Source: a bacterium (GTDB lineage: Bacteria; Latescibacterota; Latescibacteria; Latescibacterales; Latescibacteraceae). From it: 33,056 bases of DNA. The stretch spans positions 1 through 33,056 of the forward strand of contig JAJFUH010000093.1 of assembly GCA_021372535.1 (NCBI GenBank). Reading direction: 5' to 3'. The translations under genes and the position numbers were made by a program. The notes below the pieces were generated by a model. It saw only the letters and a program-made list of their open reading frames with translations, had not been told where the DNA came from and searched no databases. Below, in pieces: positions 6,784 through 15,232 of the stretch (position 1 is the stretch's first letter; the number at the start of each line of letters is the position of its first letter).

Positions 6784-9336
6784 ATGCATCCGGTTGAAAG
6801 CTTTTTTGTAAGGGCTTCACTGCCAGAAAACCTTGAGGCTTTGCGGGAAATTGCTTACAATCTCTGGTGGTACTGGAATGTCCATGCGGTCAAACTGTTC
6901 TACCGTATCGAAACCGGATTATGGGAAGAGACATATCATAATCCTGTCAGTATACTTGGCAATATTACTCAGGCGAGGCTTGATACTCTGTCGGCCGATG
7001 AGGGTATTCAGGCCCATCTCGAGAGGGTCAAAAACGGTTTTGACCGGTATCTTACCGAATCGACATGGTATAAAAAGAATGCCGCCTCCGGAACCGAAGG
7101 CAACATTGCTTATTTTTCTCTCGAATTCGGGCTTGCGGAGTGCGCACCCATTTACTCGGGCGGATTGGGAATACTCGCGGGCGATCATCTTAAAAGCGCG
7201 AGTGATCTGGGTTTGCCCTTTGTCGGAGTAGGCCTTTTATACCAGGAAGGGTATTTCAGGCAGTACCTCAACAATGACGGCTGGCAGCAGGAGATGTATC
7301 CCGATAATGATTTTTACAATATGCCTGTGCTGCCGGTAATCGGAAAGAACGGTGAGGAGCTCATTATCGAGCTTGATTATCCCGATGGCGTGGTATATGC
7401 AAAGGTATGGAAAATTGCGGTAGGCCGGGTGCCTCTTTTTCTGCTCGATACCAACATCACCCAGAATACGGTGAAGAACCGTGCCATAACCTCCGCTCTC
7501 TACGGCGGTGACCAGGAAATGCGCCTCAAACAGGAGATGCTGCTCGGTATCGGCGGTCTCCGCGCTCTGTTTGCCATGGACATATGGCCGACAGTATGTC
7601 ATATGAACGAAGGTCATGCAGCGTTTCTGGCGCTTGAACGGATACGGACGCTCATGGAAAGCGAGAAGCTTACGTTTGAAGAGGCATTCGAGCTTTCAAA
7701 AGCGGGCAATGTTTTTACAACCCATACACCTGTTGCCGCCGGTCATGACCGGTTTCCGCCCGCGCTCATACTGAAGTACTTCGAAGATTTTTACCCCGAG
7801 CTCGGATTGACTCCCGATGAATTTCTCGGTCTGGGAAGAATTGACACGAAATCGGCTGCCGAACCTTTCTGTATGACCGTTCTTGCCCTTAAATGTGCCG
7901 ATAAAGCCAATGCGGTGAGCCGTCTCCATATGCATGTCTCGCGTGAAATGTGGCAGTCTCTCTGGGAGGGATTCCCGAGAGAGGAAATTCCCATTTCCCA
8001 TATAACCAACGGGGTTCATATTGCAAGCTGGGTTTCACAGGATATCGTGGACCTTTTTGAACGTTACCTCGGTCCTCGCTGGAGAAATGAACCGGCGCGG
8101 GAGGAAATCTGGAAGCGGGTCAACGATATTCCCGATGAGGAAATCTGGCGTACGCACGAGCGGCGCCGTGAGAGGCTCGTATCGTTCGCCCGGAAGAGGC
8201 TTCAGACACAGTTACAGCGACGGGGAGCATCCGAAGCCGAGCTCAATCTCGCGCAGGGCACACTTAATTCGGAAGCGCTCACTATCGGATTTGCGAGGAG
8301 ATTTGCGACCTATAAACGGGCCGACCTCATCTTCCGTGATATCGAACGGCTCTCGGGGATACTGAAAAACCCGGATAAGCCCGTTCAGATACTGTTCGCC
8401 GGGAAAGCACATCCGCGTGATGACGAGGGTAAGGAAATAATCCGCCGCATCATCCACTGGGCGCGGCGTCCCGATATTCGGAACCACGTGGTTTTCATCG
8501 AGGATTATGACATGTGTGTGGCCCGGTACCTTGTCCAGGGCGTCGATGTGTGGCTCAATACTCCGAGAAGACCGCTCGAAGCGTCCGGAACGAGCGGAAT
8601 GAAAGCGGTTGCGAACGGTGCTTTGAATCTCAGTATTCTCGACGGCTGGTGGGATGAGGCTTATACCCCGGAGGTCGGATGGGCCATAGGCTCCGGCGAG
8701 GTTTACAATGATCCCGGTTATCAGGATACCGTCGAATCGAACGCTATTTATGATATTCTGGAAAAAGACATTGTGCCGCTCTTTTACGATGTTGGTCCCG
8801 ATGGTATACCACGGGGATGGATAAAGAAGATGAAAACCGCCATGCACCACCTGGTGCCGGTTTTCAACACGGATCGGATGGTGCACCAGTATTTTAACGA
8901 GTGTTACAGTTCCGCTATGACGAGGTATGATACCCTCAAACACGAAAATGCCAGAAAAGTCCGTGAGCTCGCGCTCTGGAAAAAGAAAATCCACGATAAC
9001 TGGGATGGCATTAAAATTCAGAGTATAAAATCCGATGGGCTGAAGACCTATCAGGTCGGCGCATCCCTGACCGTTACCGCGCTGATTAAACTCGGAAAGC
9101 TTGATCCCGAAGATGTTGCGGTCGAGCTGTATTCGGGAATCGTGAACGCCTCGGGCACCCTCGTCGATGCACAGCCTCTTCCGATGGCATGGAAGAGCAA
9201 AAAACAGGATGTGCATGTTTTCGAGGGTGTAGTGCCTTTCGTGAAGAGCGGGAGAATCGGCTATAGTCTCCGGATCGTACCGTCTCATCCCGATCAGGTG
9301 ATATTCCAGAACCAGAGGCTCATTAAATGGGCCTGA
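6784..9336 (+). CDS. glgP: Alpha-glucan (glycogen/maltodextrin) phosphorylase, GT35
   Basis: An 850-residue enzyme that releases glucose-1-phosphate from alpha-1,4-glucans in the cytoplasm. An N-terminal DUF3417-type segment (NLEALREIAYNLWWYWN) comes first, as in the short-form phosphorylases of Thermus, Aquifex and many candidate phyla. The catalytic body shows IAYFSLEFGL, YSGGLGILAGDH, VGLLYQEGYF, NEGHAAF and TTHTPVAAGHDRF. The PLP-binding Lys607 lies in ASGTSGMKAVANGALN. The ATG at 6784 has GAGGAG seven bases upstream; a longer in-frame start at 6742 lacks a good RBS. A LOG-family gene overlaps its 3' end by ten bases. No other glycogen gene is in view. Confidence 0.95.
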   Translation: MHPVESFFVRASLPENLEALREIAYNLWWYWNVHAVKLFYRIETGLWEETYHNPVSILGNITQARLDTLSADEGIQAHLERVKNGFDRYLTESTWYKKNAASGTEGNIAYFSLEFGLAECAPIYSGGLGILAGDHLKSASDLGLPFVGVGLLYQEGYFRQYLNNDGWQQEMYPDNDFYNMPVLPVIGKNGEELIIELDYPDGVVYAKVWKIAVGRVPLFLLDTNITQNTVKNRAITSALYGGDQEMRLKQEMLLGIGGLRALFAMDIWPTVCHMNEGHAAFLALERIRTLMESEKLTFEEAFELSKAGNVFTTHTPVAAGHDRFPPALILKYFEDFYPELGLTPDEFLGLGRIDTKSAAEPFCMTVLALKCADKANAVSRLHMHVSREMWQSLWEGFPREEIPISHITNGVHIASWVSQDIVDLFERYLGPRWRNEPAREEIWKRVNDIPDEEIWRTHERRRERLVSFARKRLQTQLQRRGASEAELNLAQGTLNSEALTIGFARRFATYKRADLIFRDIERLSGILKNPDKPVQILFAGKAHPRDDEGKEIIRRIIHWARRPDIRNHVVFIEDYDMCVARYLVQGVDVWLNTPRRPLEASGTSGMKAVANGALNLSILDGWWDEAYTPEVGWAIGSGEVYNDPGYQDTVESNAIYDILEKDIVPLFYDVGPDGIPRGWIKKMKTAMHHLVPVFNTDRMVHQYFNECYSSAMTRYDTLKHENARKVRELALWKKKIHDNWDGIKIQSIKSDGLKTYQVGASLTVTALIKLGKLDPEDVAVELYSGIVNASGTLVDAQPLPMAWKSKKQDVHVFEGVVPFVKSGRIGYSLRIVPSHPDQVIFQNQRLIKWA

Positions 9337-9947
9337 TACGAGTACCGCCGGGTCTGAAGATACCCGCGGTAATTTCCGAGATGAACCGAATAAAAGAAAG
9401 AATTGCTGTCTGTGTTTTCTGCGCTTCGAGTAACCATGTCGATTCCGTATTTATCGAGGCGGCACGATCGATGGGAACCGCGCTGGTTTCAAAAGGCATG
9501 ATGCTCGTTTATGGTGGCGGAAACAATGGTCTTATGGGGATTTTATCGGAGGAGATGCATAAGAAGGGAGGCCGGATTGTCGGTGTCATCACTGCCAACC
9601 TGAAGGGTCTCGGTTATGCATTTGAGGGAGCCGACGAGATGATCGTTACCGACAGCATGAGGGAGCGGAAAGCGGTGATGGAAGACCTCGCCGATGGTTT
9701 TGTCTGTCTTCCCGGCGGTCTGGGAACGCTCGAGGAATTCCTTGAGATCATCACCTTCAAGCAGCTCGGTCTCCATGCAAAACCGGTTGTTTTACTGAAT
9801 GTCAGGGGATTTTTTGATAATCTTCTCCGGCAGATGGAGACGGGTTATGAAGAGCGCTTCATCGAAAATATGTATCATGACCTGTTCCATGTGACTGACA
9901 GCGCGGATGATGCACTCGATTATATCGTTTGCCACACTTCGGGTTAA
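9327..9947 (+). CDS. LOG-family protein (TIGR00730), putative nucleoside-5'-monophosphate phosphoribohydrolase
   Basis: Rossmann-fold protein of the 'lysine decarboxylase-like'/LOG family. Characterised members cleave cytokinin riboside monophosphates or other nucleotides to base plus ribose-5-phosphate. Visible hallmarks are VFCASS, VYGGGNNGLMG, the catalytic/binding motif MRERKAVM and PGGLGTLEEFLE. From 9327 the protein is 206 residues and overlaps the glgP stop, with AGAGG eight bases upstream. An internal ATG at 9381 (MNRIKERIAVCVFC) would give 188 residues, closer to the usual family length, so the start is uncertain. Translational coupling to glgP is likely. The family is clear; the substrate cannot be told from sequence. 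Confidence 0.9.
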   Translation: MGLIRVPPGLKIPAVISEMNRIKERIAVCVFCASSNHVDSVFIEAARSMGTALVSKGMMLVYGGGNNGLMGILSEEMHKKGGRIVGVITANLKGLGYAFEGADEMIVTDSMRERKAVMEDLADGFVCLPGGLGTLEEFLEIITFKQLGLHAKPVVLLNVRGFFDNLLRQMETGYEERFIENMYHDLFHVTDSADDALDYIVCHTSG

Positions 9948-10003
9948 AAATTCAGTACAGGGAACCTTTGAAATATTGATAGAGATAATCCTCCCTGGAT
10001 TGG

Positions 10004-10165
10004 TTATTGGTACTCTTCCACCATATTTGGGGGAATGATGTCCGCAGGACAGAAAGGGAGCTTCTTCCAATAATCCGGACTTTTTTCCAACCTTCCGTGT
10101 CTGGCCATAAACTCAACGTAGTCCTTTTCCCCTTGCGTCTCCTTCGTTTTCTCTTCATCTTTCAT
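10004..10165 (-). CDS. Possible small protein (53 aa), unknown
   Basis: In the 361-bp gap between the LOG gene and the DUF362 gene, the minus strand has a 53-codon frame. It begins MKDEEKTKETQGEKDY and contains HGRLEKSPDYWKKLPFC and PADIIPPNMVEEYQ. The acidic/basic start and Trp/Pro-rich middle look more protein-like than random sequence. However, the Shine-Dalgarno is weak (AGAG), there is no known domain, and the frame just downstream in another register (REDYLYQYF) hints at a frameshifted, once longer gene. It could equally be chance. Confidence 0.3.
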   Translation of the reverse strand: MKDEEKTKETQGEKDYVEFMARHGRLEKSPDYWKKLPFCPADIIPPNMVEEYQ

Positions 10166-10308
10166 TACACTCTGTAGATTTGTTCTTGCTGATGTTTTTT
10201 CTTAAAATACTCATAGGAAATCCTGTATATAGATAACTTCAATGTATCGCTTGTACAACAGTTCTTTATGATTTGCTGCATGATTCATGAGCAGGGAGGA
10301 TTTTTTAA

Positions 10309-12075
10309 ATGGATAGACGCACTTTTATACGGTCGGCAACAGGCGCGGTGCTTGCGGCAGGAGCGTGCCCATTAAGTATTTTTCCGGCATCGGCTGCCAT
10401 AAATTCCCGTGATGTCACCTACGAACCCAATCAACCCCTGACCAGTCAGGGACTGCGTATCAGGGATGCTTTAGACATATTGAATCAGGGTGAAGCGGCC
10501 AATACTGCCCCTGTACTGCGGGAAGAGATACTTGATAACCCGGATTCCGTTTTTATCGTGTATGCCGATTTGCAACCCACTAAGGATTCAAAGGGAGCCT
10601 GGAATCCCTGTAATGATCAGATGCAGGCTCTCGGCCGCCGTGTTACCGAGCTGGTTTTCCGGAAAGGTACCGAACAGGGCGGCAAGACATTGATGAATAA
10701 CAACCTCGTGGCCGCAACCTCGGGAAATCCTCCCAAGTGGATAAACGGGAACAATGTTCATCCGTATTTTACTGCTGGTATGGCGGATGCATTACATGAC
10801 CTGGGCAACACCAATGTAGCTGCCTGCGCCCGTGGAGCCTTGCGTCATGATAATGTGGTTTCAAGCGGTCTCGATGCTCTTTTCAAAGCTCATGATCTGC
10901 CTCTTATTGAGGCTCATTATCAATGGTTTTCGGATTATACCGAGTCGGAACTGATATGGCACGAAAATCCGGAAGGTACCGTAGTCCGCCGTTTTTGTAC
11001 CTATAAACCGACGTTTGAAAGTGATAGCACTCATATAAATGTTGCGCACGCCCATACGCATCCGGTCGGTTTATTAACCCTTACCACCAAGAATCTTCAG
11101 GGTATCATGCCGAGAATCTACGGTCATGTCTGCGATTCATGGACAACGATGGATATCTGGCGTAAAGAATTCATGGATAACTTTAATCCGAATTACCGGT
11201 CAGCCGTCGAGCAATTATATTACAAACATGCAAATATGGGTTTCCAGTTCTGGGATGATGGCGACTTTGTAAAAACATACACGAACATGGGTGGTTACGA
11301 TGTTTTCATGAAGGCATTGGATGATTATTGGGGAAAAGAGGGAACTGCACAGGACACAGCGCTCGACAAACTGTACGACATTGCCAACGCGAAAATTTTC
11401 TGGGGCGAACAATGGGCGCAGAGAACGATGGACATGATGAAAGTGATGCCCGATCCGTATATCAATATGGTTGAGGGCGTGTTTGCGGCGCAATATGGTG
11501 GCAGTAATATCTATCACACCGACTTTATCACTATCGGACGGTCGAGGATTGCTGTCGATGCTGTTACCGCATGGCTCATGGGCCATGACCCACGGGGTGT
11601 ACCCTTCCTGAGATTGGCGAAGGAACACGGTTTAGGTGAAAATAACATTGAAAAAATCCCCGTGTACATTCTTGACGAAAATGGCCCCAGGAAGGTGGAT
11701 TACACTACCTTGAAACGGACATATATCGGAATCTATGTTTATAGCCTTTCTAAAAGCCGATTTTTCACGGAGCCGCTCATAACGTCTGTGGAAGAAGAAC
11801 AAACCATCCCGAAAGCGTTAATAACCGCAAGCTGCTATCCGAATCCTTTCAACCCTGTTACCACAATTCAGTTCGAACTGTCACAGCCCGGCGCCGTCAG
11901 ATTATCCGTCTACACAGTTACCGGGCAGCGGATACATACGGTAAACCTTGGACAATCGGGACGCGGAAAGCATATGTATGAATTTAATGCTTCAGGTCTT
12001 ACTTCGGGAGTATATATGTATCGGATACAGACCGAACATGCCAGTATTTCAGGTAAAATGGTTCTGATGAAATAG
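10309..12075 (+). CDS. Tat-exported DUF362-like protein with C-terminal sorting (YPNPFNP) domain
   Basis: A 588-residue exported protein of unknown function. The N-terminus MDRRTFIRSATGAVLAAGA is a twin-arginine signal (Arg3-Arg4, RRTFI), so it is probably exported folded, perhaps with a cofactor. The long middle part (about 45-490) resembles DUF362 proteins, including the late segment IAVDAVTAWLMGHDPRGVPFLRLAKEHGLG. The last 82 residues (507-588) form a beta-rich FlgD-like/type IX-style sorting domain: CYPNPFNPVTTIQFEL, VRLSVYTVTGQRI, SGVYMYRI and a final basic strand. Such domains direct surface attachment or secretion in FCB bacteria. A GGGAGG lies about ten bases before the ATG. It is convergent with the SIS-like genes downstream. 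No ferredoxin-type Cys clusters are visible. Confidence 0.75.
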   Translation: MDRRTFIRSATGAVLAAGACPLSIFPASAAINSRDVTYEPNQPLTSQGLRIRDALDILNQGEAANTAPVLREEILDNPDSVFIVYADLQPTKDSKGAWNPCNDQMQALGRRVTELVFRKGTEQGGKTLMNNNLVAATSGNPPKWINGNNVHPYFTAGMADALHDLGNTNVAACARGALRHDNVVSSGLDALFKAHDLPLIEAHYQWFSDYTESELIWHENPEGTVVRRFCTYKPTFESDSTHINVAHAHTHPVGLLTLTTKNLQGIMPRIYGHVCDSWTTMDIWRKEFMDNFNPNYRSAVEQLYYKHANMGFQFWDDGDFVKTYTNMGGYDVFMKALDDYWGKEGTAQDTALDKLYDIANAKIFWGEQWAQRTMDMMKVMPDPYINMVEGVFAAQYGGSNIYHTDFITIGRSRIAVDAVTAWLMGHDPRGVPFLRLAKEHGLGENNIEKIPVYILDENGPRKVDYTTLKRTYIGIYVYSLSKSRFFTEPLITSVEEEQTIPKALITASCYPNPFNPVTTIQFELSQPGAVRLSVYTVTGQRIHTVNLGQSGRGKHMYEFNASGLTSGVYMYRIQTEHASISGKMVLMK

Positions 12076-12119
12076 CCGTGGATTCGGTGCAGGGATATTA
12101 TCTGCAAGGTGTGGTTGTT

Positions 12120-12151
12120 ATGCAGGAACGGATTATGATCTGTTCCTGCAT
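12120..12151. terminator. Inverted repeat between convergent genes, possible bidirectional terminator
   Basis: ATGCAGGAAC (12120-12129) and GTTCCTGCAT (12142-12151) form a perfect ten-pair stem with a 12-base loop, between the convergent DUF362 and SIS-like genes. No clear T-run follows on either strand, so intrinsic termination is only possible. Confidence 0.4.
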
Positions 12152-12219
12152 GTTCCCGAAAGCCTTCCCATTATGATCATGGATAAACTGATGACAGATT
12201 GATGCCGCTTGTGCGGGAA

Positions 12220-12897
12220 TTATTCCGCGGTATAATAGACACCATGCCGGGCAAGGTTTTCCATGATGTCCGAAACGAATGTATAGAATATCATTGTCTG
12301 TATGATGCCTGATGCGGGAAAGAGGGGTATCTCTATTCCCTCGACTGCTATGATGCCGTCCGTTGCGGGAACATGGCAATAGATGACCGTATCCGCCACA
12401 TCTTCAAGTCTGAGCGTTCCCATGTTTTTCAGAGCGCCTGGCGGAGTCTGATTGTTGAGGACCTGCGGTGTTGTCAAGCCCACCACTTTTACCATCCGTT
12501 CGCCAAAACCATGAACGATGTAAGGGTCATTGGAAAGCACAAAATCTTCCCTGGAAGCCTTTTGGACATCAGTTGTGATGAAAACACCCGGATTGCCGGG
12601 GCGCCCGCTTTTCAGCTCGCCGGGAAGCATTCCGCCGTTCAGGACAACATACAGATTATGTCCCTGAAGTTTTGATTGAACGGCAAGTCCGGCGGCTTTT
12701 TCGATATTCGGCAGCTCGCGTTCACGTATCAGCCCGATAATCGATTTCAAACCCTCGATATATACTTTTGCGAGGTCTTTGGAATAGACAACACCTTTTT
12801 CTGCGCATGACTGCAGAAAGGCGCCGAATCCCATCAGGCCGAGGCCGGCAACGGATGTATTGTAGATAAAATCACGCCGTGTATGTTGTTTCACCAT
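12220..12897 (-). CDS. Predicted Tat lipoprotein with SIS-like (UPF0309-like) fold
   Basis: A 225-residue protein with a twin-arginine leader, MVKQHTRRDFIYN (Arg7-Arg8), a hydrophobic stretch and a lipobox-like LQSC (Cys31), so probably an exported lipoprotein. The body reads like a sugar-isomerase (SIS) domain: IEKAAGLAVQSKLQGHNLYVV matches the IEKAAELIAEAIKNGG start, VVGLTTPQV the RVIALTS strand, and LEDVADTVI plus GIIQTMIFYTFVSDIMENLARHGV the C-terminal half of UPF0309-type proteins. The phosphosugar-loop motif seen in active SIS enzymes is not evident. It follows its cytoplasmic paralogue by about a dozen bases. A TTG at 12912 overlapping the upstream stop (TTGA) is an alternative start, but the ATG at 12897 has GGAG at good spacing. 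SIS folds outside the cytoplasm are unusual. Function unknown. Confidence 0.6.
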   Translation of the reverse strand: MVKQHTRRDFIYNTSVAGLGLMGFGAFLQSCAEKGVVYSKDLAKVYIEGLKSIIGLIRERELPNIEKAAGLAVQSKLQGHNLYVVLNGGMLPGELKSGRPGNPGVFITTDVQKASREDFVLSNDPYIVHGFGERMVKVVGLTTPQVLNNQTPPGALKNMGTLRLEDVADTVIYCHVPATDGIIAVEGIEIPLFPASGIIQTMIFYTFVSDIMENLARHGVYYTAE

Positions 12898-12908
12898 GTT
12901 TTCTCCAT

Positions 12909-13508
12909 TCAATACCCAAGAGACAGGAAACGTTTACGGGCTTCCGCGCTTTTCCCTTCGGAATTGGCGAAATATTCTCCCCAGCTGACAGTGGGCTGTA
13001 CTCCCTGTGCCAGAAGAGCCGAAACGGTTTCCGCCGCAAGTGACCAAGCGAGTACTGTGTTTATTATGCCGCTGACCGGGCAGAAAGCCCCGGTGATTCC
13101 CGGTATGGTGATTACACCGTTTGCACTGTCATCGTTAAGAAGCGCCAGACCGGCTGATTGTGAAAGGAGTCCCTTCGGTGAAATAGTAATAATAAACGCA
13201 CCGCGTGCACGGGCCTGTTCGACAAGCGACCGATCATCCTCGTTGTCGGGAAAATACGCTGCGAGAATGAATATATCACCGTCTGTCATGGTATTTCCGT
13301 AAATCTTGTATGACCGGAAAAGCGCCAGCCCGGACGGATGATCGACCATCTCGGCATCGACTATGTCAAATCGATCCATGATAAATACTTTTTTCCCGTC
13401 AAGAACAGCCTTGGCAATGGTTTCTCCGGCTTTTTTGAGAGTGTCGAACTGGTTCGCAACGGACGTAATATGTTCTTCTGCTTTATCAATGAATTGTGAC
13501 CCAGGCAT
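12909..13508 (-). CDS. SIS-like (UPF0309-like) protein, cytoplasmic paralogue
   Basis: A 199-residue protein without a signal peptide. It shows the SIS-domain order: AGETIAKAVLDGKKVFIMDRFD (first helix and strand), MTDGDIFILAAYFPDNEDDRSLVEQARARGAFIITISPKG (where active SIS domains have a SxSG loop, here AYFPDN), then GVITIPGITGAFCPVSGIINTVLAWSLAAETVSALLAQGVQPTVSW, matching the UPF0309 C-terminus. The changed loop suggests binding rather than isomerase activity, or a different ligand. The ATG at 13508 follows AAGGAG and sits just downstream of a near-perfect promoter. An upstream in-frame extension would run through that promoter and is rejected. First gene of a two-gene unit with the exported paralogue. 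Confidence 0.6.
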   Translation of the reverse strand: MPGSQFIDKAEEHITSVANQFDTLKKAGETIAKAVLDGKKVFIMDRFDIVDAEMVDHPSGLALFRSYKIYGNTMTDGDIFILAAYFPDNEDDRSLVEQARARGAFIITISPKGLLSQSAGLALLNDDSANGVITIPGITGAFCPVSGIINTVLAWSLAAETVSALLAQGVQPTVSWGEYFANSEGKSAEARKRFLSLGY

Positions 13509-13529
13509 ATTGTCTCCTTTCTCGACACT

Positions 13530-13559
13530 AATATAGAACATTAATTCAGGCTCTGTCAA
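13530..13559 (-). promoter_or_regulatory. Promoter of the SIS-like gene pair
   Basis: Minus strand: TTGACA (13559-13554), 18 bp, TATATT (13535-13530), leaving a short leader before the ATG at 13508. The -35 is a perfect consensus match. Confidence 0.7.
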
Positions 13560-13657
13560 CAGATACAATCGTTATCCGTAGTATTACCGGAAAAAACAGT
13601 AACGTTACCATGACATATCGCCTTGTCATACATGCGGTCATGGAGGAAAAGAATACG

Positions 13658-13687
13658 TTGACAGTATGCTGACCGGCAGACTATATT
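13658..13687 (+). promoter_or_regulatory. Promoter of the SGNH-hydrolase gene
   Basis: TTGACA (13658-13663), 18 bp, TATATT (13682-13687), about 36 bp before the start codon at 13724. It has the same hexamers and spacing as the divergent SIS promoter, so the two units may be expressed at similar times. Confidence 0.65.
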
Positions 13688-13723
13688 ACATAACTATATT
13701 AAACCATTTCATGGGGTTAGAAT

Positions 13724-14443
13724 ATGAAACACCGTTTCGGGGTTATCGGTCTCGCGTGTTCGGTATGTCTTTTTTTCTCCTGTCAGGGTTCGCGGGCTTT
13801 AATTCGTGAAAAGTTCGAAACGCTGAGAAACAGGCAGGAAATTACGGTGGTTGTTTTCGGCGATTCGATTTCGGGAGGCCGGTGGTTCTCTGAAACGGGG
13901 ACATCATATGCCAGTTTCATGAAACCGATGATGGAGGATGTGCTGGGCTGTAAAGTGAGCATGATCAATTCCAGCGTTGCCGACGATACTTATAAAAACG
14001 CGATCAGGCGAATTCAGGAAGATATTCTCTCGTTCCGTCCCGATGTTGTTTTTGTCATGCTCGGTTTTGTCGATTCGACTACATCGGGGCTTTACCAGCA
14101 GGTTTTTAAAAAACAGGTCGAAGATTTCATGAAGAATCTTCAGGAACACAAGATTTTTGCAGTAATACTTACCTCGACCGGATTCCGGGACATTGAAAAT
14201 ACCAAGGATTTCAGGTATATGCGGCTCAAGGAATTCAACGATATCGTAACCTATGCGGCTGCACTTTACCATTATCCCTCGATCGATGTATGTGCTCACA
14301 TGGAGAAGGTCTTCAAAACGAAGCCTGACGAATATCGCAGCATGTTCAGCGATCCGGTTCATCTCAATGAAAAAGGTCAGATATTTGTTGCTGAATACAT
14401 TATGAAATCCATCACCAATACGCTGAAAAAAAATGATCGTTGA
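13724..14443 (+). CDS. SGNH/GDSL-family hydrolase, predicted lipoprotein
   Basis: A 239-residue secreted esterase-like protein. The N-terminus MKHRFGVIGLACSVCLFFSC is a lipoprotein signal with lipobox Cys20. The SGNH blocks are present: nucleophile Ser48 in VVVFGDSISGG, FVMLGFVDS near the block III position and the C-terminal catalytic pair Asp210/His213 in SDPVHLNEKG. Members deacylate sugars, lipids or other esters at the cell surface; the substrate cannot be assigned. It is divergent from the SIS-like pair with matching promoters. The Shine-Dalgarno is weak (GGGG). The block III Asn of classic SGNH enzymes appears replaced (GFVDS instead of GxND), which may alter catalysis. Confidence 0.8.
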   Translation: MKHRFGVIGLACSVCLFFSCQGSRALIREKFETLRNRQEITVVVFGDSISGGRWFSETGTSYASFMKPMMEDVLGCKVSMINSSVADDTYKNAIRRIQEDILSFRPDVVFVMLGFVDSTTSGLYQQVFKKQVEDFMKNLQEHKIFAVILTSTGFRDIENTKDFRYMRLKEFNDIVTYAAALYHYPSIDVCAHMEKVFKTKPDEYRSMFSDPVHLNEKGQIFVAEYIMKSITNTLKKNDR

Positions 14444-14578
14444 TTTCATACACCTGGTTTACCGGTCAGATTATTAACTGTCCGCGGCCATACGAATGAT
14501 ACGATGAAGCCTCTATTCTTACGTTTATGCAAAAAAATCCTGTCCGGGAATGATACCCTCCAGAGGTAGATAACTGAG

Positions 14579-15232
14579 ATGAAAATGGTTTCTCGGCATT
14601 CACTGGGGAAACTGGCATGGTTTGTCGTTTCCGCCATAGCGAAGACTTTATCCATCAGGCAGTACGGCTCTGATGATGAATTCTACCGTGACGGCGGCAA
14701 ACCGGTCATATTCGCTGTATGGCACGGCAGGATGATCATGCCCCTGTTTTGCCGGAGGAACAGGGGAGTGTACATTCTCGTTTCAGAGCACCGTGACGGT
14801 GAGCTCATTACCGCTTCGCTCATGGAAGCGGGATGCGGAATAGTACGGGGATCGACAACCCGCGGCGGTGTGAGGGCGCTTGTGGAAATGCTCAGGCTTC
14901 TGAAGCGCGGAGCCCGGATTGCGGTTACACCCGATGGTCCGAGAGGGCCGCGCTGGCGGATGCAGTCCGGTATCGTGTATCTCGCCGCAAAGGGTGGTTA
15001 TCCCATCGTTCCTTTAACGGGAAGCGCAAGCAGGGCGTATTATTTCAAAAGCTGGGACTCCTTTCAGCTTCCTCTGCCGTTTGCAAAAGCTGTTTTGTGC
15101 GTCGGAGAACCCTATACGGTCAGCGGTGGACTCGATGATGAAAACATAGAATATCACCGCGCCGAACTGGAAAAGCGGATGATCGAGCTGACTCTCAAAG
15201 CGGACAGACTTGCGGGAGCGGATACCGGATGA
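14579..15232 (+). CDS. DUF374 lysophospholipid/lipid A-type acyltransferase
   Basis: A 217-residue membrane-associated acyltransferase of the DUF374 family. Known context is acyl transfer in outer-membrane lipid (lipid A or phospholipid) assembly. It shows IFAVWHGRMIMPLF, SEHRDGELI, GSTTRGGVRAL and TPDGPRGPRWRMQSG, all family-typical. Its stop codon overlaps the start of waaA (ATGA), and lpxK follows, so the three form one lipid A/Kdo operon, which strongly supports an LPS-related role. ATG codons at 14579 and 14585 are both possible starts; neither has a strong RBS at ideal spacing. Confidence 0.88.
   Translation: MKMVSRHSLGKLAWFVVSAIAKTLSIRQYGSDDEFYRDGGKPVIFAVWHGRMIMPLFCRRNRGVYILVSEHRDGELITASLMEAGCGIVRGSTTRGGVRALVEMLRLLKRGARIAVTPDGPRGPRWRMQSGIVYLAAKGGYPIVPLTGSASRAYYFKSWDSFQLPLPFAKAVLCVGEPYTVSGGLDDENIEYHRAELEKRMIELTLKADRLAGADTG

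Noticed and set aside
8212-9288. Long minus-strand open frame (358 codons) inside glgP
   Set aside because: Fully covered by glgP, whose protein has family motifs throughout; the antisense translation shows none.
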